DNA of 64,000 nt from Mycolicibacterium peregrinum (GCF_002102345.1 NZ_LQPP01000076.1:1-64000), one strand, 5' to 3'. Shown: positions 18,171-27,328, numbered from the stretch's first letter. Translations and numbers: made by a program. Notes: generated from the sequence alone by a model not told the origin.

Positions 18171-18773
18171 ATGGAAAGCATGACCGAACATCGTCCACAT
18201 CTGTTGAAGAACCGGCATGACTACCTGCCTGCAGCCGGCCGTGACGCGTTCCTCCCCGGTTACGACCTGCTGACCCGGGTCCTGGGGATGGGCCCCGCCT
18301 ATCGGGAACTGGTCACCCAGGCCGGGCTGACAACCGGCCAGCGGGTCGTCGAAATAGGTTGCGGTACCGGAAATCTGACTGTCCGCGTCAAGAAAGCCTG
18401 TCCCACCGCCGATATCGTCGCCACCGATCCCGACCCACGGGCGCTACAGCGGGCGCGGCGTAAGGCCAAGGAGATGACCGGTGTCCGCTTCGAGCGTGCC
18501 TACGCGCAGGAACTACCGTTCGCCGACGCTCAGTTCGACCGCGCTCTGTCCTCGATGATGCTGCACCACCTGGACGAGGCGACGAAGGCGGCCGCCGCCG
18601 CCGAAGTGTTTCGGGTCCTGCGGTCCGGCGGCGTATTACACGTCGTCGACGTTCGCGGCGACGCCCTGCCGCAGTTGTTCGAGAAGGCCGGATTCGATTG
18701 CGCGGTAGTGGGTTACGGGCACATCCGGCTGGCCGGCAAGCTTACGTACCTCCGCGCTACTCGTCCGGCGTGA
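18171..18773 (+). CDS. SAM-dependent methyltransferase (class I)
   Basis: 200 residues. The SAM-binding motif I is VVEIGCGTGNLTV and the acidic motif II is IVATDPDP; LPFADAQFDRALSSMMLHHL is the post-II region of UbiE/COQ5-like methyltransferases. Substrate unknown. ATG 18171 is used; a second ATG at 18180 (MTEHRPHLL) is equally possible. It diverges from the AraC regulator, making it a candidate target. The 3' end overlaps the convergent CocE-type gene by 17 bases. Confidence 0.83.
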   Translation: MESMTEHRPHLLKNRHDYLPAAGRDAFLPGYDLLTRVLGMGPAYRELVTQAGLTTGQRVVEIGCGTGNLTVRVKKACPTADIVATDPDPRALQRARRKAKEMTGVRFERAYAQELPFADAQFDRALSSMMLHHLDEATKAAAAAEVFRVLRSGGVLHVVDVRGDALPQLFEKAGFDCAVVGYGHIRLAGKLTYLRATRPA

Positions 18774-20700
18774 ACGCGGCGGGCTCGGCCAGCGGGATGA
18801 GCAGACTCGACGGTGCGTCGCCCCCCTGACGGATTCGGTACGTTCCGGCGACCAGTGCCTCCCGCGCGGGCTGCGTGGGGACCAGGTGCGGGAAGTCGTA
18901 GGTGGTCAGGGTCAGCCGCAACCGGTGGCCCGGTTCGATCGACGCGGCCGTGGGGAAGATCTCCAGGTCATACCGGGTGAGCTCGCCACGTACGACCGGT
19001 GCGGTGGCGGCGCGGGTACTGATGTGATGCGCCCGCAGCACTTCTCCTTCTGGCCCATCCGGCGTAAACCAGGTCTTGTCCGGATCCAGAGCCCGATGCG
19101 AGCCGAGCAGCGCACCCTGGGTCAACGGCCGACTGGCCCCGTCCGGGGCGACGTCGTCGAGATGGGCCACCCACAGGGTCTCGGTCGTGTCAGCCGTCGC
19201 GTGCACGGTCAGAGTGACCGGACCTGCGATCAGCCGGGTTTCGGTGAACTCTTCTGTGGTGTAGGTCAGGGCCTCACGCTGCAGGCGACGGTTGTCCAGG
19301 TCGTAGCGGATGCGCCGTCCGGTCTGGGCGGCCATGAAACTGCCCATGCCCAGCGTCCACTGTTCGAGGCTGCGGCCGGAAATGGGCCCACGCACCGCAT
19401 AGCGCAGGACGGCGTCGGTCTGCTCGGCAGTCGGCTCGGTGACGAGGTGCCCGCCGTCGGCCAGGTACAGCCGGGTCGGCGTGGCTTCAGGGAACGGGTA
19501 ATCCTCTGCCTGAAACCATTTCGAGCTGCCGATGGCCTGGAAGCGGATGGGCGGGCCGGTCAGCGCGGCATCGGTGTCGTCCTTGAGCCAGCGGTCGAAC
19601 CAGCGGAGCTGCAACGCATGGACGTGCAACCCGTCCATGTCCGAGACGTGGTACCAGGGCCCCATCATCAATTGCACCCGGTCCGAGAGCGGCTGGCCGG
19701 GCTCCATGGGAGCGTTGGGCGGCCGGCCGGTGTAGGCGTTCTGCAGCGCGGTGTAGTTCAGCGGAGCGCCGCGCTGGAAAGCGTCGTGCCAGCCGCCGAT
19801 CAGGAACACGGCGACCTTGTTCTTCGCGATGTCGGGCAATACGTCCGACGCCCGCATGGTGTCCCAGAACGGCCCGTCGAACGCGGTGTCACCGCCGGCG
19901 GTGGCGTCGCCGATCATGGTCTTGAAGTACTGCCGCTGGTCACGTCCGCGTTGGCGTACCGCGGCCAGGCCGCCGGCGCGAGGCCGTTCGTGAGTGCCGC
20001 GTTTGGCGAACTCCAGCACCGGGTTGACGACGTTCAGCAGTGAGTAGACAGCCCCGTAGGCGCGCACCGTGCGCATGTGCGGCACCCCGCCCATCGTGAC
20101 GACATCGCGGTAGAAGTCATTGCCTGCCATCACCGGGAAGATCGCCTTCAACGGTGAGTCGGGTCCGACCGCGGCGGCGGTGAGGAGCTGGTTGATGGCC
20201 AGGTAGGAAATGCCGAACATTCCGACCCTGCCATTGGAATTCGGCAGCGTTGCAGCCCAATTCACCAGGTCGACGCCGTCCTGGACCTGCACGGCGCCCA
20301 GCATCTCGAACGATCCGCCCGAGGCTCCGGTGCCCCGGACGTCGGCCATCACCTCGATGTAGCCGCGCCGGATCAGATACGGGGTGGCCCCGCCGCCGAT
20401 CTGGGCGGCCGGCGGCGGGGCCTTCTTGCCGTAGGGGGTTATGGACAACAGCACCGGGAACGGTCCCGGAGCCGGCGCCCCGGTCTCGGGAATTGTCGGA
20501 TAGTGGATATCGGCCCGCAGCACGGTGCCGTCGGAGGCGCGGATCGCGACGTTGTGGTGGACGCCGATCCCATAGCGAGCCGGCGGTGGTGTCCAGGCCG
20601 GTTCCAGCGGAGACGGGTTGCGCTTACGGACGCGCGTCGCCGTTTGGCCGGCCACCTTCTTGCCGCGATTGCCTCGGACCGCCTGCCACGGGTTCGCCAT
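18757..20700 (-). CDS. CocE/NonD-family hydrolase (X-Pro dipeptidyl-peptidase type)
   Basis: 647 residues. N-terminal alpha/beta-hydrolase domain with ASDGTVLRADIHYP, ADVRGTGASGG and the nucleophile in GMFGISYLA (Ser165); a C-terminal jelly-roll domain (from about residue 430) typical of the CocE/S15 family. Members hydrolyse esters or amides, for example cocaine esterase, glutaryl-7-ACA acylase and X-prolyl dipeptidases. No signal peptide is seen; the N-terminus is basic. ATG 20698-20700 has a strong AAGGAGGA at 5-6 base spacing, and a TAGCGT -10 lies at 20738-20733. Confidence 0.88.
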   Translation of the reverse strand: MANPWQAVRGNRGKKVAGQTATRVRKRNPSPLEPAWTPPPARYGIGVHHNVAIRASDGTVLRADIHYPTIPETGAPAPGPFPVLLSITPYGKKAPPPAAQIGGGATPYLIRRGYIEVMADVRGTGASGGSFEMLGAVQVQDGVDLVNWAATLPNSNGRVGMFGISYLAINQLLTAAAVGPDSPLKAIFPVMAGNDFYRDVVTMGGVPHMRTVRAYGAVYSLLNVVNPVLEFAKRGTHERPRAGGLAAVRQRGRDQRQYFKTMIGDATAGGDTAFDGPFWDTMRASDVLPDIAKNKVAVFLIGGWHDAFQRGAPLNYTALQNAYTGRPPNAPMEPGQPLSDRVQLMMGPWYHVSDMDGLHVHALQLRWFDRWLKDDTDAALTGPPIRFQAIGSSKWFQAEDYPFPEATPTRLYLADGGHLVTEPTAEQTDAVLRYAVRGPISGRSLEQWTLGMGSFMAAQTGRRIRYDLDNRRLQREALTYTTEEFTETRLIAGPVTLTVHATADTTETLWVAHLDDVAPDGASRPLTQGALLGSHRALDPDKTWFTPDGPEGEVLRAHHISTRAATAPVVRGELTRYDLEIFPTAASIEPGHRLRLTLTTYDFPHLVPTQPAREALVAGTYRIRQGGDAPSSLLIPLAEPAAFTPDE

Positions 20701-20747
20701 CCGTCCTCCTTGACGTGTGTCGGCTTACCTCCACGCTATCCAGTGGA

Positions 20748-21146
20748 CTACCCGGCCATGAACTCCGAGTAGGCCGAGGCGAGTTCGGGGGAGAGCGCCG
20801 TGACGTTGCATGCACGCTGCGTGTCCCCGATGGGAGCCAGGATGCCGCGCAGGTCGTTGTACTCGCCCGGATTGGCGGTGAAGTAACCGCGCAGCGTGGC
20901 CGCGGCCTGCGGACGCGGCTGGCCGAACGCGGTGGTCACTGCCTGGTTGGCGCCCGGGTGACTGTCCAGGTAAGCGCGAGCGGCACCGGTGGTGCTGCTG
21001 ACGGTGCCCGCCACCCCGCTGGCGCTGCAGTCGGGTGCGGCAGCTGCGCTCGGTGCGCCGATCATCGCGGCGGCGACGCCGCCGAGCAGACCCGCGGCAC
21101 AAGCGCCGGCAATTCCACGGCGCGCGGTGATACCAGTGAATTTCAT
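20748..21146 (-). CDS. Hemophore-like exported heme-binding protein
   Basis: 132 residues: a signal peptide (GIAGACAAGLLGGVAAAMIG, cleavage near SAAAAPDC) and a mature domain of about 95 residues with two cysteines (in APDC and QRACNV) likely to form a disulfide. The stretch YLDSHPGANQAVTTAFGQPR followed by LRGYFTANPGEYNDLRGIL is typical of the mycobacterial hemophore-related family (Rv0203-like), small helical proteins that bind heme or support heme uptake. ATG 21144-21146 is favoured over an ATG two codons upstream by better spacing from GAAGGA. No ABC or MmpL partner is adjacent. Confidence 0.8.
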   Translation of the reverse strand: MKFTGITARRGIAGACAAGLLGGVAAAMIGAPSAAAAPDCSASGVAGTVSSTTGAARAYLDSHPGANQAVTTAFGQPRPQAAATLRGYFTANPGEYNDLRGILAPIGDTQRACNVTALSPELASAYSEFMAG

Positions 21147-21449
21147 GATCATTTTCCTTCGGGATTCTGGGATTCTCATTGGGTCGCGATCCGTGATCGC
21201 TCTCCCCGGCCCGAATTCGAAAGTAACCGTATCGGCGTCGAGCAAAACCTCTGCGCTGTGAAACGGCTGTGACAGGTGTGGATGTGTTACGGCGGGCGGC
21301 TGTGAATTACGCCTCAATATCACCCAATTGGGGCCGATGATCTTGAAATGTCTCAGAGACCGGGCGCCATTCTTAATTGATCGTGATGTGCGGCTACGGG
21401 CGTAGTGACCGAATCGTTATCCGGGCGACCTTCAGCAAACCCCCGTGGT
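21147..21449. other. Non-coding stretch between hemophore-like and DUF4383 genes
   Basis: I see no convincing gene here. It holds the hemophore promoter and leader, two GGGATTCT copies near 21161-21178, a CCCAATTGGG palindrome near 21325-21334, and the 3' flank of the DUF4383 gene. Its base composition is lower in GC than the neighbouring genes. No iron box was found. Confidence 0.5.
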
Positions 21450-21914
21450 TCACCGTTTGAGCGTTAGCCCGGCAAGCGAGTTTCGCAGCCCTCCATCGCG
21501 GTAGATCTGCACGGCTGCCACGGCCAGCATCACCGCAGCGGTTGCCAGGTGCACGATCGCATCCGTGGTGTTGTTGGGGAAGGCGAATATCAGGGCCACC
21601 TGATTGGAGAAGAACGCCCAGATTCCGGGCAGCGCCCCGGCCACCGCGGCCAGCAGGAGATAGAGCACGGCCCATGATTTTCGCCAACACAGCATCAGGC
21701 CCGGGCCGAACAACGCCAGGCCGGCCACCGCATGCCAACCGTTGTAATCCATGCCCAGAATCGGTGTCGTCGGCGCATCCGGTCCGATGGCGAAACTCGG
21801 CTCGGCAATGAACCCGATGATTGCCTGGACGACGTGAAACAGCGAGATGATCAGCAGTCCCCATTGCGCGAAACTCCACTGCCGAGCCCGCACGCGAGGA
21901 AGACTGTTGGACAC
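21450..21914 (-). CDS. DUF4383-type four-helix membrane protein
   Basis: 154 residues with four predicted membrane segments: WGLLIISLFHVVQAIIGFIA, WHAVAGLALFGPGLMLC, VLYLLLAAVAGALPGIW and IVHLATAAVMLAVAAVQIY. The layout, including DAIVHLATA before the fourth helix, fits the actinobacterial DUF4383 family of unknown function. GTG 21912-21914 is 7 bases after the -10 element TAACGT, so a leaderless start. It diverges from a GNAT acetyltransferase gene across a short palindrome. Confidence 0.82.
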   Translation of the reverse strand: MSNSLPRVRARQWSFAQWGLLIISLFHVVQAIIGFIAEPSFAIGPDAPTTPILGMDYNGWHAVAGLALFGPGLMLCWRKSWAVLYLLLAAVAGALPGIWAFFSNQVALIFAFPNNTTDAIVHLATAAVMLAVAAVQIYRDGGLRNSLAGLTLKR

Positions 21915-21921
21915 AGTCCGG

Positions 21922-21967
21922 ACGTTACGTCTACTACAGCGTGTAGTCAACGGTTGGGTCGTAGGGT
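21922..21967. promoter_or_regulatory. Divergent leaderless promoters with a central palindrome
   Basis: -10 elements TAACGT (minus, 21927-21922) and TAGGGT (plus, 21962-21967) each lie 7 bases from their GTG. Between them ACTACA-GCG-TGTAGT (21933-21947) is a perfect 6+3+6 inverted repeat that could let one regulator control both genes. Confidence 0.55.
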
Positions 21968-21974
21968 CGGATGG

Positions 21975-22460
21975 GTGCAGATCCGCGCCGCCAGTACCGA
22001 TGACATCGCCGACATCGCGCCGTTCTTTCGTGCGATCGTGGCCGACGGCGAAAGTTACACGTACCCAGAAGGCCTGACCGACCAACAGATTCGGGACGCC
22101 TGGCTGGCCCCTCAACCCGGTCACACCATCGTCGCGGTGGTCGACGGAGCCATCGTCGGCACCGCACGGATGGGACCCAACAAACCCGGACGCGGTGACC
22201 ATGTGGGCACCGCGAGTTTCATGGTGGACCCGGACGCGTCGGCACGCGGGGTCGGGCGGGCCATGGCGCGGTGGGTGATCGACTGGCACCGGGACAACGG
22301 ATACCGCGCGATCCAGTTCAATGCCGTGGTGGAGACGAATACGCGGGCGGTGGCGCTGTGGCAGGACCTGGGATTCCGGATCGTCGGCACGGTTCCGAAG
22401 TCCTACCGGTCACGCAGCCACGGCCTGGTGGGGCTGCACATCATGTATCTGGAGTTGTGA
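21975..22460 (+). CDS. GNAT-family N-acetyltransferase
   Basis: 161 residues with a complete GNAT fold. The acetyl-CoA binding motif is ARGVGRAMARWVIDW, and the later NTRAVALWQDLGFRIVGT is the typical alpha4-beta6 region. It resembles the phosphinothricin acetyltransferase/YncA branch. Substrate unknown. GTG 21975 follows TAGGGT by 7 bases, so translation is probably leaderless. It stops 3 bases before the convergent carboxylase stop. Confidence 0.87.
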   Translation: MQIRAASTDDIADIAPFFRAIVADGESYTYPEGLTDQQIRDAWLAPQPGHTIVAVVDGAIVGTARMGPNKPGRGDHVGTASFMVDPDASARGVGRAMARWVIDWHRDNGYRAIQFNAVVETNTRAVALWQDLGFRIVGTVPKSYRSRSHGLVGLHIMYLEL

Positions 22461-22463
22461 CGG

Positions 22464-24011
22464 TCACCAGGTGTCGATGAACCGCGCACGAGGTGCGGGG
22501 CGTTCGTGCTGCGCGGCCGCGGCCAGTGTGGCCGCGATCAGTCCTCGGGTTTCGGCCGGGTCGACGACGTCGTCGATCTCGAACAACGATGCGGAGTTGA
22601 GTGCCCGCGCGTTCTCCTCGGCGGCCGCGGTGGCCGCCCGCACGGCCTGCTCGCGTTCGTCGTCGTCGGCGATGGCCTCCAGTTCCTTGCGCAGGCCCAG
22701 GCGGACAGCACCCTCCAATCCCATCGGGCCGAGGTGCGCGCCGGGCCAGGCCACGGTGAGCAGCGGTTCATGGAGGCTTCCGCCGCACATCGCCTGTGCC
22801 CCAAGCCCGTAACCGCGCCGCAGGATCACCGCCACCAACGGCACCGTCAGCGCTGCGCCGGCAACCAGCATCCGGGAACCGCGCCGCACCAGGGCTTCGG
22901 CTTCGGCCGCCGGGCCGACCATGTAGCCGGGACAGTCCACCAGCGACACCACCGGCAGGCCGAATGCGTTGCACAGCTGCAGGAACCGGGCGGCCTTGTC
23001 GGAGGCCGCGGCGGTGATGGCGCCGGCCATCACCATGGTGTTGTTGGCGATGACGCCCACGGGCCTGCCGTCGATGCGGGCCAACGCGGTCACCATCTCC
23101 GGGGCGAACTTCTCCCGCAGAAAGGTCACGGTGCCGGCGTCGGCCAGTGTCTCGATGATCGGCGCCGCCGGATAGGCGCGCCGGGCCCGCTCGGGAATCA
23201 TTGTGCGCAGGGCGGTTTGATCGACGACGGGACCAGGTCCGGCCGGTCCGGTGAAGTATCCCATCAGCTTCCGGGTGGCAGCGACGGCCTGTGCCTCGTC
23301 CGCGACCACGACGTCGACGACGCCGTTGGGCGCCTGCACCGAGATCGGGCCGACGTCGTCGGGGGCGACCTCGCCGAGGCCACCGCCGGCGATCATCGCC
23401 GGTCCGCCCATCCCGATCGAGCTGTCCTGGGTGGCGACGATCAGATCGGCGGCCCCCGCGATCACCGCGTTGCCCGCGAAGCACCGGCCCTTGACCACGG
23501 CGATGCGCGGCACCAGACCGGACAGTCCGGCCCACAACGCGAACGCCCGGATCTCCAGCGACGAGACCGTCGGGATGTCGGTGTCACCTGGGCGGCCGCC
23601 CCCGCCCTCGGCGAAGAACACCGTCGGCAACTTGAGCCGCTCGATGATCTCGAACAGTCGGTCCTTCTTGCGATGGCCGATGGCGCCCTGGGTTCCGGCC
23701 AGCACGGTGTAGTCGTACGAGAGCACCGCGCATGCGGCGCCGTCGATCCGCGCGGTTCCGGCCAGTAGGCCATCTCCTGGGGTTCGTTCGATGAGGTCGT
23801 CGGCGCTGCGACGCTGTTTCTGAGCCGCGATCGCGAACCGCCCGTACTCGACGAACGACCCGTCATCGATCAGGTCGGCGATGTTCTCCCGGGCGGTGCG
23901 GCCACCGGCGGCGTGACGGCGACCGACCGCGTCGGGCCGGCCGGCATCCTCCGTCAGCGCCCTCCGGCGCAGCAGTTCGGCGAGATCGTCGCGGACAGCG
24001 TCATCGGGCAT
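22464..24011 (-). CDS. Acyl-CoA carboxylase carboxyltransferase (beta) subunit
   Basis: 515 residues, the usual length of AccD/PccB-type carboxyltransferases. N-terminal RENIADLIDDGSFVEYG and the first acyl-CoA/biotin groove (VFFAEGGGGRPGD, GMGGPAMIAGGGLGEV), then the second crotonase-like half with VSLVDCPGYMVGPAAE and GYGLGAQAMCGG. It transfers a carboxyl group from biotin to an acyl-CoA such as acetyl-, propionyl- or a branched acyl-CoA. ATG 24009-24011 has CAGGAG upstream. No biotin-carrier or biotin-carboxylase gene is adjacent, so it would share an AccA subunit encoded elsewhere. Confidence 0.88.
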   Translation of the reverse strand: MPDDAVRDDLAELLRRRALTEDAGRPDAVGRRHAAGGRTARENIADLIDDGSFVEYGRFAIAAQKQRRSADDLIERTPGDGLLAGTARIDGAACAVLSYDYTVLAGTQGAIGHRKKDRLFEIIERLKLPTVFFAEGGGGRPGDTDIPTVSSLEIRAFALWAGLSGLVPRIAVVKGRCFAGNAVIAGAADLIVATQDSSIGMGGPAMIAGGGLGEVAPDDVGPISVQAPNGVVDVVVADEAQAVAATRKLMGYFTGPAGPGPVVDQTALRTMIPERARRAYPAAPIIETLADAGTVTFLREKFAPEMVTALARIDGRPVGVIANNTMVMAGAITAAASDKAARFLQLCNAFGLPVVSLVDCPGYMVGPAAEAEALVRRGSRMLVAGAALTVPLVAVILRRGYGLGAQAMCGGSLHEPLLTVAWPGAHLGPMGLEGAVRLGLRKELEAIADDDEREQAVRAATAAAEENARALNSASLFEIDDVVDPAETRGLIAATLAAAAQHERPAPRARFIDTW

Positions 24012-24060
24012 CGGCAGGCTCCTGGAATAGCGGGCGTGCGGTCGGCGGTTGCGCACACAT

Positions 24061-24513
24061 GTGACCGCCACCTCATCTAACCCCGCCACCAACCTGTTCG
24101 ATCCGCATGAACTGTTGGCCGAGGCCTGCCTCGGCGTGTTGGCCACCATCAAGGCCTCGGGCATTCCGCAGCTGTCGCCGGTGACACCGTTCTATGACCG
24201 GTCAGCCGGCGTCATCTACGTGTCGATGACCGAAGGCCGGGCCAAGACGGTCAACCTGCGCCGCGATCCCCGGGCCGCGCTCGAGGTGACCAGCCCGGAC
24301 GGCTGGGCCTGGGCCACGGCCGAAGGGCCGGTGACTCTCGCCGGGCCGGGGACCGATCCGCACGGCCCCGAGGTCGAGGCGCTCGTCGACTACTACCGCA
24401 GCGCCGCTGGGGAGCACCCCGACTGGGACGAGTACCGCTCGGTGATGGTCTCCGATCGTCGGGTCCTGATGAAGCTGACCGTCGAGCGGGTGTACGGGGA
24501 GAAGCTGCGCTGA
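24061..24513 (+). CDS. PPOX-class F420-dependent oxidoreductase
   Basis: 150 residues of split beta-barrel type: CLGVLATIKASGIPQLSPVTPFYD, then IYVSMTEGRAKTVNLRRDPR and ALEVTSPDGWAWATAEGPVTL. This is the pattern of actinobacterial F420-dependent FDOR-B proteins related to pyridoxamine phosphate oxidase; their substrates range from quinones to biliverdin. GTG 24061 is chosen; a TTG four codons upstream is possible. It diverges from the carboxylase gene. Confidence 0.83.
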   Translation: MTATSSNPATNLFDPHELLAEACLGVLATIKASGIPQLSPVTPFYDRSAGVIYVSMTEGRAKTVNLRRDPRAALEVTSPDGWAWATAEGPVTLAGPGTDPHGPEVEALVDYYRSAAGEHPDWDEYRSVMVSDRRVLMKLTVERVYGEKLR

Positions 24514-24523
24514 CCTGAGGGAC

Positions 24524-25759
24524 TCAGCCGACCGGCATCTCGGCCGCGATGCGGTCCAGCACCGCGGGATAGCGGTTGGCCTCGCGGTGCGCGCCGGGCT
24601 TGCCGCTGCTGACGATCGCGGCGGACAGGCTGCGTTGCGGATCGGCCCATACCGCGATGTCGACGAGGCCGGTGTGGCCGAACGCCGAGGGAGTGTTGCG
24701 GCCGAACGGCCCGAAGCGCTTTCCACCGAGCATGTACCCCGTACCCCAGCGCATCGGCTTGAGGCCGGTCGCCACATCGGGACGCATGCGCCGGCACGGC
24801 GTGATGGCGGCCTGCAGGGTCTCCGGCTTCATGATCCGGACCCCGTCGAGTTCGCCTCCGCGACGAAGGATCTCGGCGAACCGCGACAGTTCGTCGGCGT
24901 TGGAGACGGTGGTCGACGACGGGATCACGCTGGTGAGGAACAACGGGGTGTTGCTGAGCGGGATGATCCGGTCCAGTGTCCCGCCCACTGCCGCCCGGAA
25001 TGCCGCGGCGATCGGCGCGGGCAGCGGCTTACCGGTCACGTGGCTCGGCGCGACCAGCGGAACCTCTTCTGCGGCAACGCCGTAATTCGTCCACCGGAAA
25101 CCCAGCGGGTCGAGGATCTCGTCGGCCAGGATGTCGCGGATGTTGCGCCCGGTGGCCGCCGAGACGATCTCGCGGATCAGTGGGCCCCAGGTCAGCCCGT
25201 GGTAGATGTGCACCAGGCCCGGCCGGTACACCGGCTTGAGCAGCGCCAGTTGCTCGCGGGTGTATTCGCTGTCGTCGACGCGGGTGACGTCGGGACGCGG
25301 ACCGGTGTGGATCGGGACTCCGGCGCTGTGGGTCACCACATGCCGGATGGTGGTGCGGTCCTTGCCGTGACTGGTGTAACTGGGCAGATAGTCGCAGACC
25401 CGGTCGTCGAGGGAGAAGTGACCCTGTTCGACGAGCATGTGAACCACGGTGGTGCTGATCGCCTTGGCCGCCGAGTAGACGCAGAAGGGGGTCGAGGTGG
25501 TGACGGGGATCTTCTCGGCGTCGGGTGCGTCGTCGGGGCCGTTGCCCCAGCCGTGGCCGATGGCCCGGTTCAGCACGGTTTTTCCGTTGCGCCGCAGGCA
25601 CACCTGAATGGCCGGGTGCATGCCGGATCCGTACCAGTACCGGACCGATTCCCAAACGCGCTCGACGGCCTTCGGGTCGATGTCCGAATGGTCCTCGTCG
25701 CCGATGTCGGTGACCGCGTCAAGGTCGGAGGGGAGGGCGATCTTGCCGTCTGAGCTCAT
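24524..25759 (-). CDS. Serine beta-lactamase-like hydrolase/esterase
   Basis: 411 residues. Penicillin-binding-protein/class C beta-lactamase fold with the nucleophile motif SAAK (Ser96, Lys99), a Tyr motif at Y186 (IYHGLTWG) and a C-terminal HTG in place of KTG. This combination is typical of the mycobacterial LipE/LipL group and EstB-type esterases rather than true beta-lactamases. No signal peptide is evident. ATG 25757-25759 overlaps the stop of the nitrobindin gene as ATGA, so the two are coupled. Confidence 0.85.
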   Translation of the reverse strand: MSSDGKIALPSDLDAVTDIGDEDHSDIDPKAVERVWESVRYWYGSGMHPAIQVCLRRNGKTVLNRAIGHGWGNGPDDAPDAEKIPVTTSTPFCVYSAAKAISTTVVHMLVEQGHFSLDDRVCDYLPSYTSHGKDRTTIRHVVTHSAGVPIHTGPRPDVTRVDDSEYTREQLALLKPVYRPGLVHIYHGLTWGPLIREIVSAATGRNIRDILADEILDPLGFRWTNYGVAAEEVPLVAPSHVTGKPLPAPIAAAFRAAVGGTLDRIIPLSNTPLFLTSVIPSSTTVSNADELSRFAEILRRGGELDGVRIMKPETLQAAITPCRRMRPDVATGLKPMRWGTGYMLGGKRFGPFGRNTPSAFGHTGLVDIAVWADPQRSLSAAIVSSGKPGAHREANRYPAVLDRIAAEMPVG

Positions 25760-26241
25760 GCGGTCTTCCTGGTCAGGGTGGCGGACAGGTGGTGCTGCAG
25801 TGGTTGTCCGACCGCGCCCATCTGCAGGTTGTACGTGAGTTCGTCGCCCGCCACCTGGATGGAACGCGACAGTGCCGCAACGTTTTTGGCCGAGGCGGAC
25901 AGTCCGATGGTGGTCGCGGCCAGCTCCATGTCGATGCGCCCGTCGACGACGTGCACGGTGCCTTCCTGGATCTCGGTGATGCCGGTCGGATGCGCCAGTA
26001 CCCATTCGACCCGCCCCGGCGCCGGGACCCGCAGGTATCCGGTCTCGGCGTGCAGCGGGCGGCCGTCATCGCGGGCCGTGGTGCGCTGACTGTAGGTCAA
26101 GAACGGCTTGCCGACGTGGCCGAAGCTGATCTCTTCGAGGTACTCGAACGACTCGATCGTCGGATACTCACCGGCGCCGGGACCGGACCAGGTGCCGAGC
26201 AGGGGAGCCAGCGCGGACAGGTTCGGGTGGAGGTCAGGCAC
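25756..26241 (-). CDS. Nitrobindin family heme-binding protein (peroxynitrite isomerase)
   Basis: 161 residues, the family's usual size (M. tuberculosis Rv2717c about 164). The N-terminal [14 protein letters not shown] is the nitrobindin signature, and the C-terminal QHHLSATL contains the proximal heme histidine. Nitrobindins are ten-stranded beta barrels that hold ferric heme and convert peroxynitrite to nitrate. It is followed, with overlap, by the beta-lactamase-like gene. Confidence 0.87.
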   Translation of the reverse strand: MPDLHPNLSALAPLLGTWSGPGAGEYPTIESFEYLEEISFGHVGKPFLTYSQRTTARDDGRPLHAETGYLRVPAPGRVEWVLAHPTGITEIQEGTVHVVDGRIDMELAATTIGLSASAKNVAALSRSIQVAGDELTYNLQMGAVGQPLQHHLSATLTRKTA

Positions 26242-26297
26242 ACCGACAGGGTACGGCGGTGGTCTGGCCGCACCCCATCACGTCGCGTCCGCCCAGG

Positions 26298-26933
26298 TCA
26301 GCCACCGGTGTACGCCGCGGTGGTGCGATCAGCTGCGGCGCGTGCCCGAGCCGGATCCTCACCGGCCGCCAGGTCGGCCTGATACCAGAGTTCGCCGGCG
26401 GAGGTCATGAACGCGCGGCCCTCGGCGCCGGCCGCCCAGGCGGCGCCCTCCTCCGGCGTGATGCGGTCGCCGCCGCTGAGGTATCCGGCAAGCCCGAGAA
26501 GTGCGGAGTCCCAACCGACTCCGACCGCCCCGGGACCGAACTGCAACCAGAACTCGTCGTCGTCACCGGAGTGCATGATGTGGTCCAGCGTGAAAGTGGC
26601 CCGGTCCTCGCCGGCCTCGGTGATGGTGACCTCGACCCAACTGGTGGCGCCCATGGCCTCCCACGTGGTCGTGAAGGAACGGGGCGGTTCGCAGGTCAAC
26701 ACCTCTCCCGAAGCGTTGCCTTCCAACTGGAAACGGCCGCCCACCTGCAGGTCGCCGGTGATCGGCAGGAACCAGCGCGGGATCCGCTCGATGTTGGTGC
26801 AGGCATCCCACAGATCGGCGGCGTCGGTGGGATAGGTCTGGCTGACGCTCACGACCCGTGCCTCCCGGGCTTCGAACGTCGTACGGCCCACGCTGCGGCG
26901 GACCTCGTTGAGCTGGTGTTGGACGTCGATCAC
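26298..26933 (-). CDS. SRPBCC (START/AHSA1-like) protein
   Basis: 211 residues. The first 150 residues have the AHSA1-type SRPBCC pattern: SQTYPTDAADLWDACTNIER, IPRWFLPITGDLQVGGRF, then SFTTTWEAMG. The C-terminal 60 residues (from GWDSALLGLAGYL) are an added helical part common in this subgroup. GTG 26931-26933 overlaps the ArsR stop in GTGA. ArsR-SRPBCC pairs recur in actinobacteria; the protein probably binds a small hydrophobic ligand. Confidence 0.85.
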   Translation of the reverse strand: MIDVQHQLNEVRRSVGRTTFEAREARVVSVSQTYPTDAADLWDACTNIERIPRWFLPITGDLQVGGRFQLEGNASGEVLTCEPPRSFTTTWEAMGATSWVEVTITEAGEDRATFTLDHIMHSGDDDEFWLQFGPGAVGVGWDSALLGLAGYLSGGDRITPEEGAAWAAGAEGRAFMTSAGELWYQADLAAGEDPARARAAADRTTAAYTGG

Positions 26934-27283
26934 TGGGAAGCCTCCTTGTTCGTGGTTCTTCTTCGTTCCCGCTTGCCGCGCGCGATCTCGGTCGCCAGCG
27001 CATCGAGGTGCGGTGTCCAGTTGCGCCGGAACCGCTCCAGCCACTGGTCGACCTCACGCAGTGGCGCGGTGTCGACGCTGTACAGCCGACGCGTGCCTTC
27101 GGCCCGAACATTGGCGAAGCCGTTGTCTCGCAACACCTTGAGATGTTGCGATACCGCAGGCTGGCTGATATCGAACTCGGCCCGGATCACCTCGGTGATG
27201 GCGCCGGACGACAACTCACCCGCCTGGATGAGCTCCAAGATCCGCCTGCGCACCGGATCTCCGAGGATGTCGAAGGCGTGCAC
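26930..27283 (-). CDS. ArsR-family transcriptional regulator
   Basis: 117 residues with a winged helix starting right away (HAFDILGDPVRRRILELI) and the recognition helix ISQPAVSQHLKVLRDNGF. No metal-binding cysteine motif is seen, so it likely senses something other than a metal, as is usual for ArsR partners of SRPBCC proteins. GTG 27281-27283 lies 6 bases after the -10 element TACATT, which supports this start over an ATG-like start 12 codons upstream. A perfect 14-bp palindrome sits just upstream. Confidence 0.87.
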   Translation of the reverse strand: MHAFDILGDPVRRRILELIQAGELSSGAITEVIRAEFDISQPAVSQHLKVLRDNGFANVRAEGTRRLYSVDTAPLREVDQWLERFRRNWTPHLDALATEIARGKRERRRTTNKEASQ

Positions 27284-27289
27284 GTGCCC

Positions 27290-27317
27290 AATGTAGAAGC
27301 TCGGACTTATATAAGTC
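27290..27317. promoter_or_regulatory. ArsR promoter and perfect 14-bp operator
   Basis: GACTTATATAAGTC (27304-27317) is a perfect palindrome, strikingly AT-rich for this genome. It lies 9 bases upstream of the -10 element TACATT (27295-27290, minus strand) in the 45-base gap before the arsR gene. Position and symmetry indicate autorepression. Confidence 0.65.
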
Positions 27318-27328
27318 AAGAGTGATAA

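Noticed and set aside
22506-23768. 420-codon open frame on the plus strand inside the carboxylase region
   Set aside because: It is the antisense shadow of the carboxyltransferase gene, rich in Arg/Gly/His and without any recognisable domain.
24524-25759. Beta-lactamase (antibiotic resistance) function
   Set aside because: The motifs (SAAK, YHG, HTG) and lack of a signal peptide fit the LipE/EstB-type esterases better than secreted beta-lactamases.
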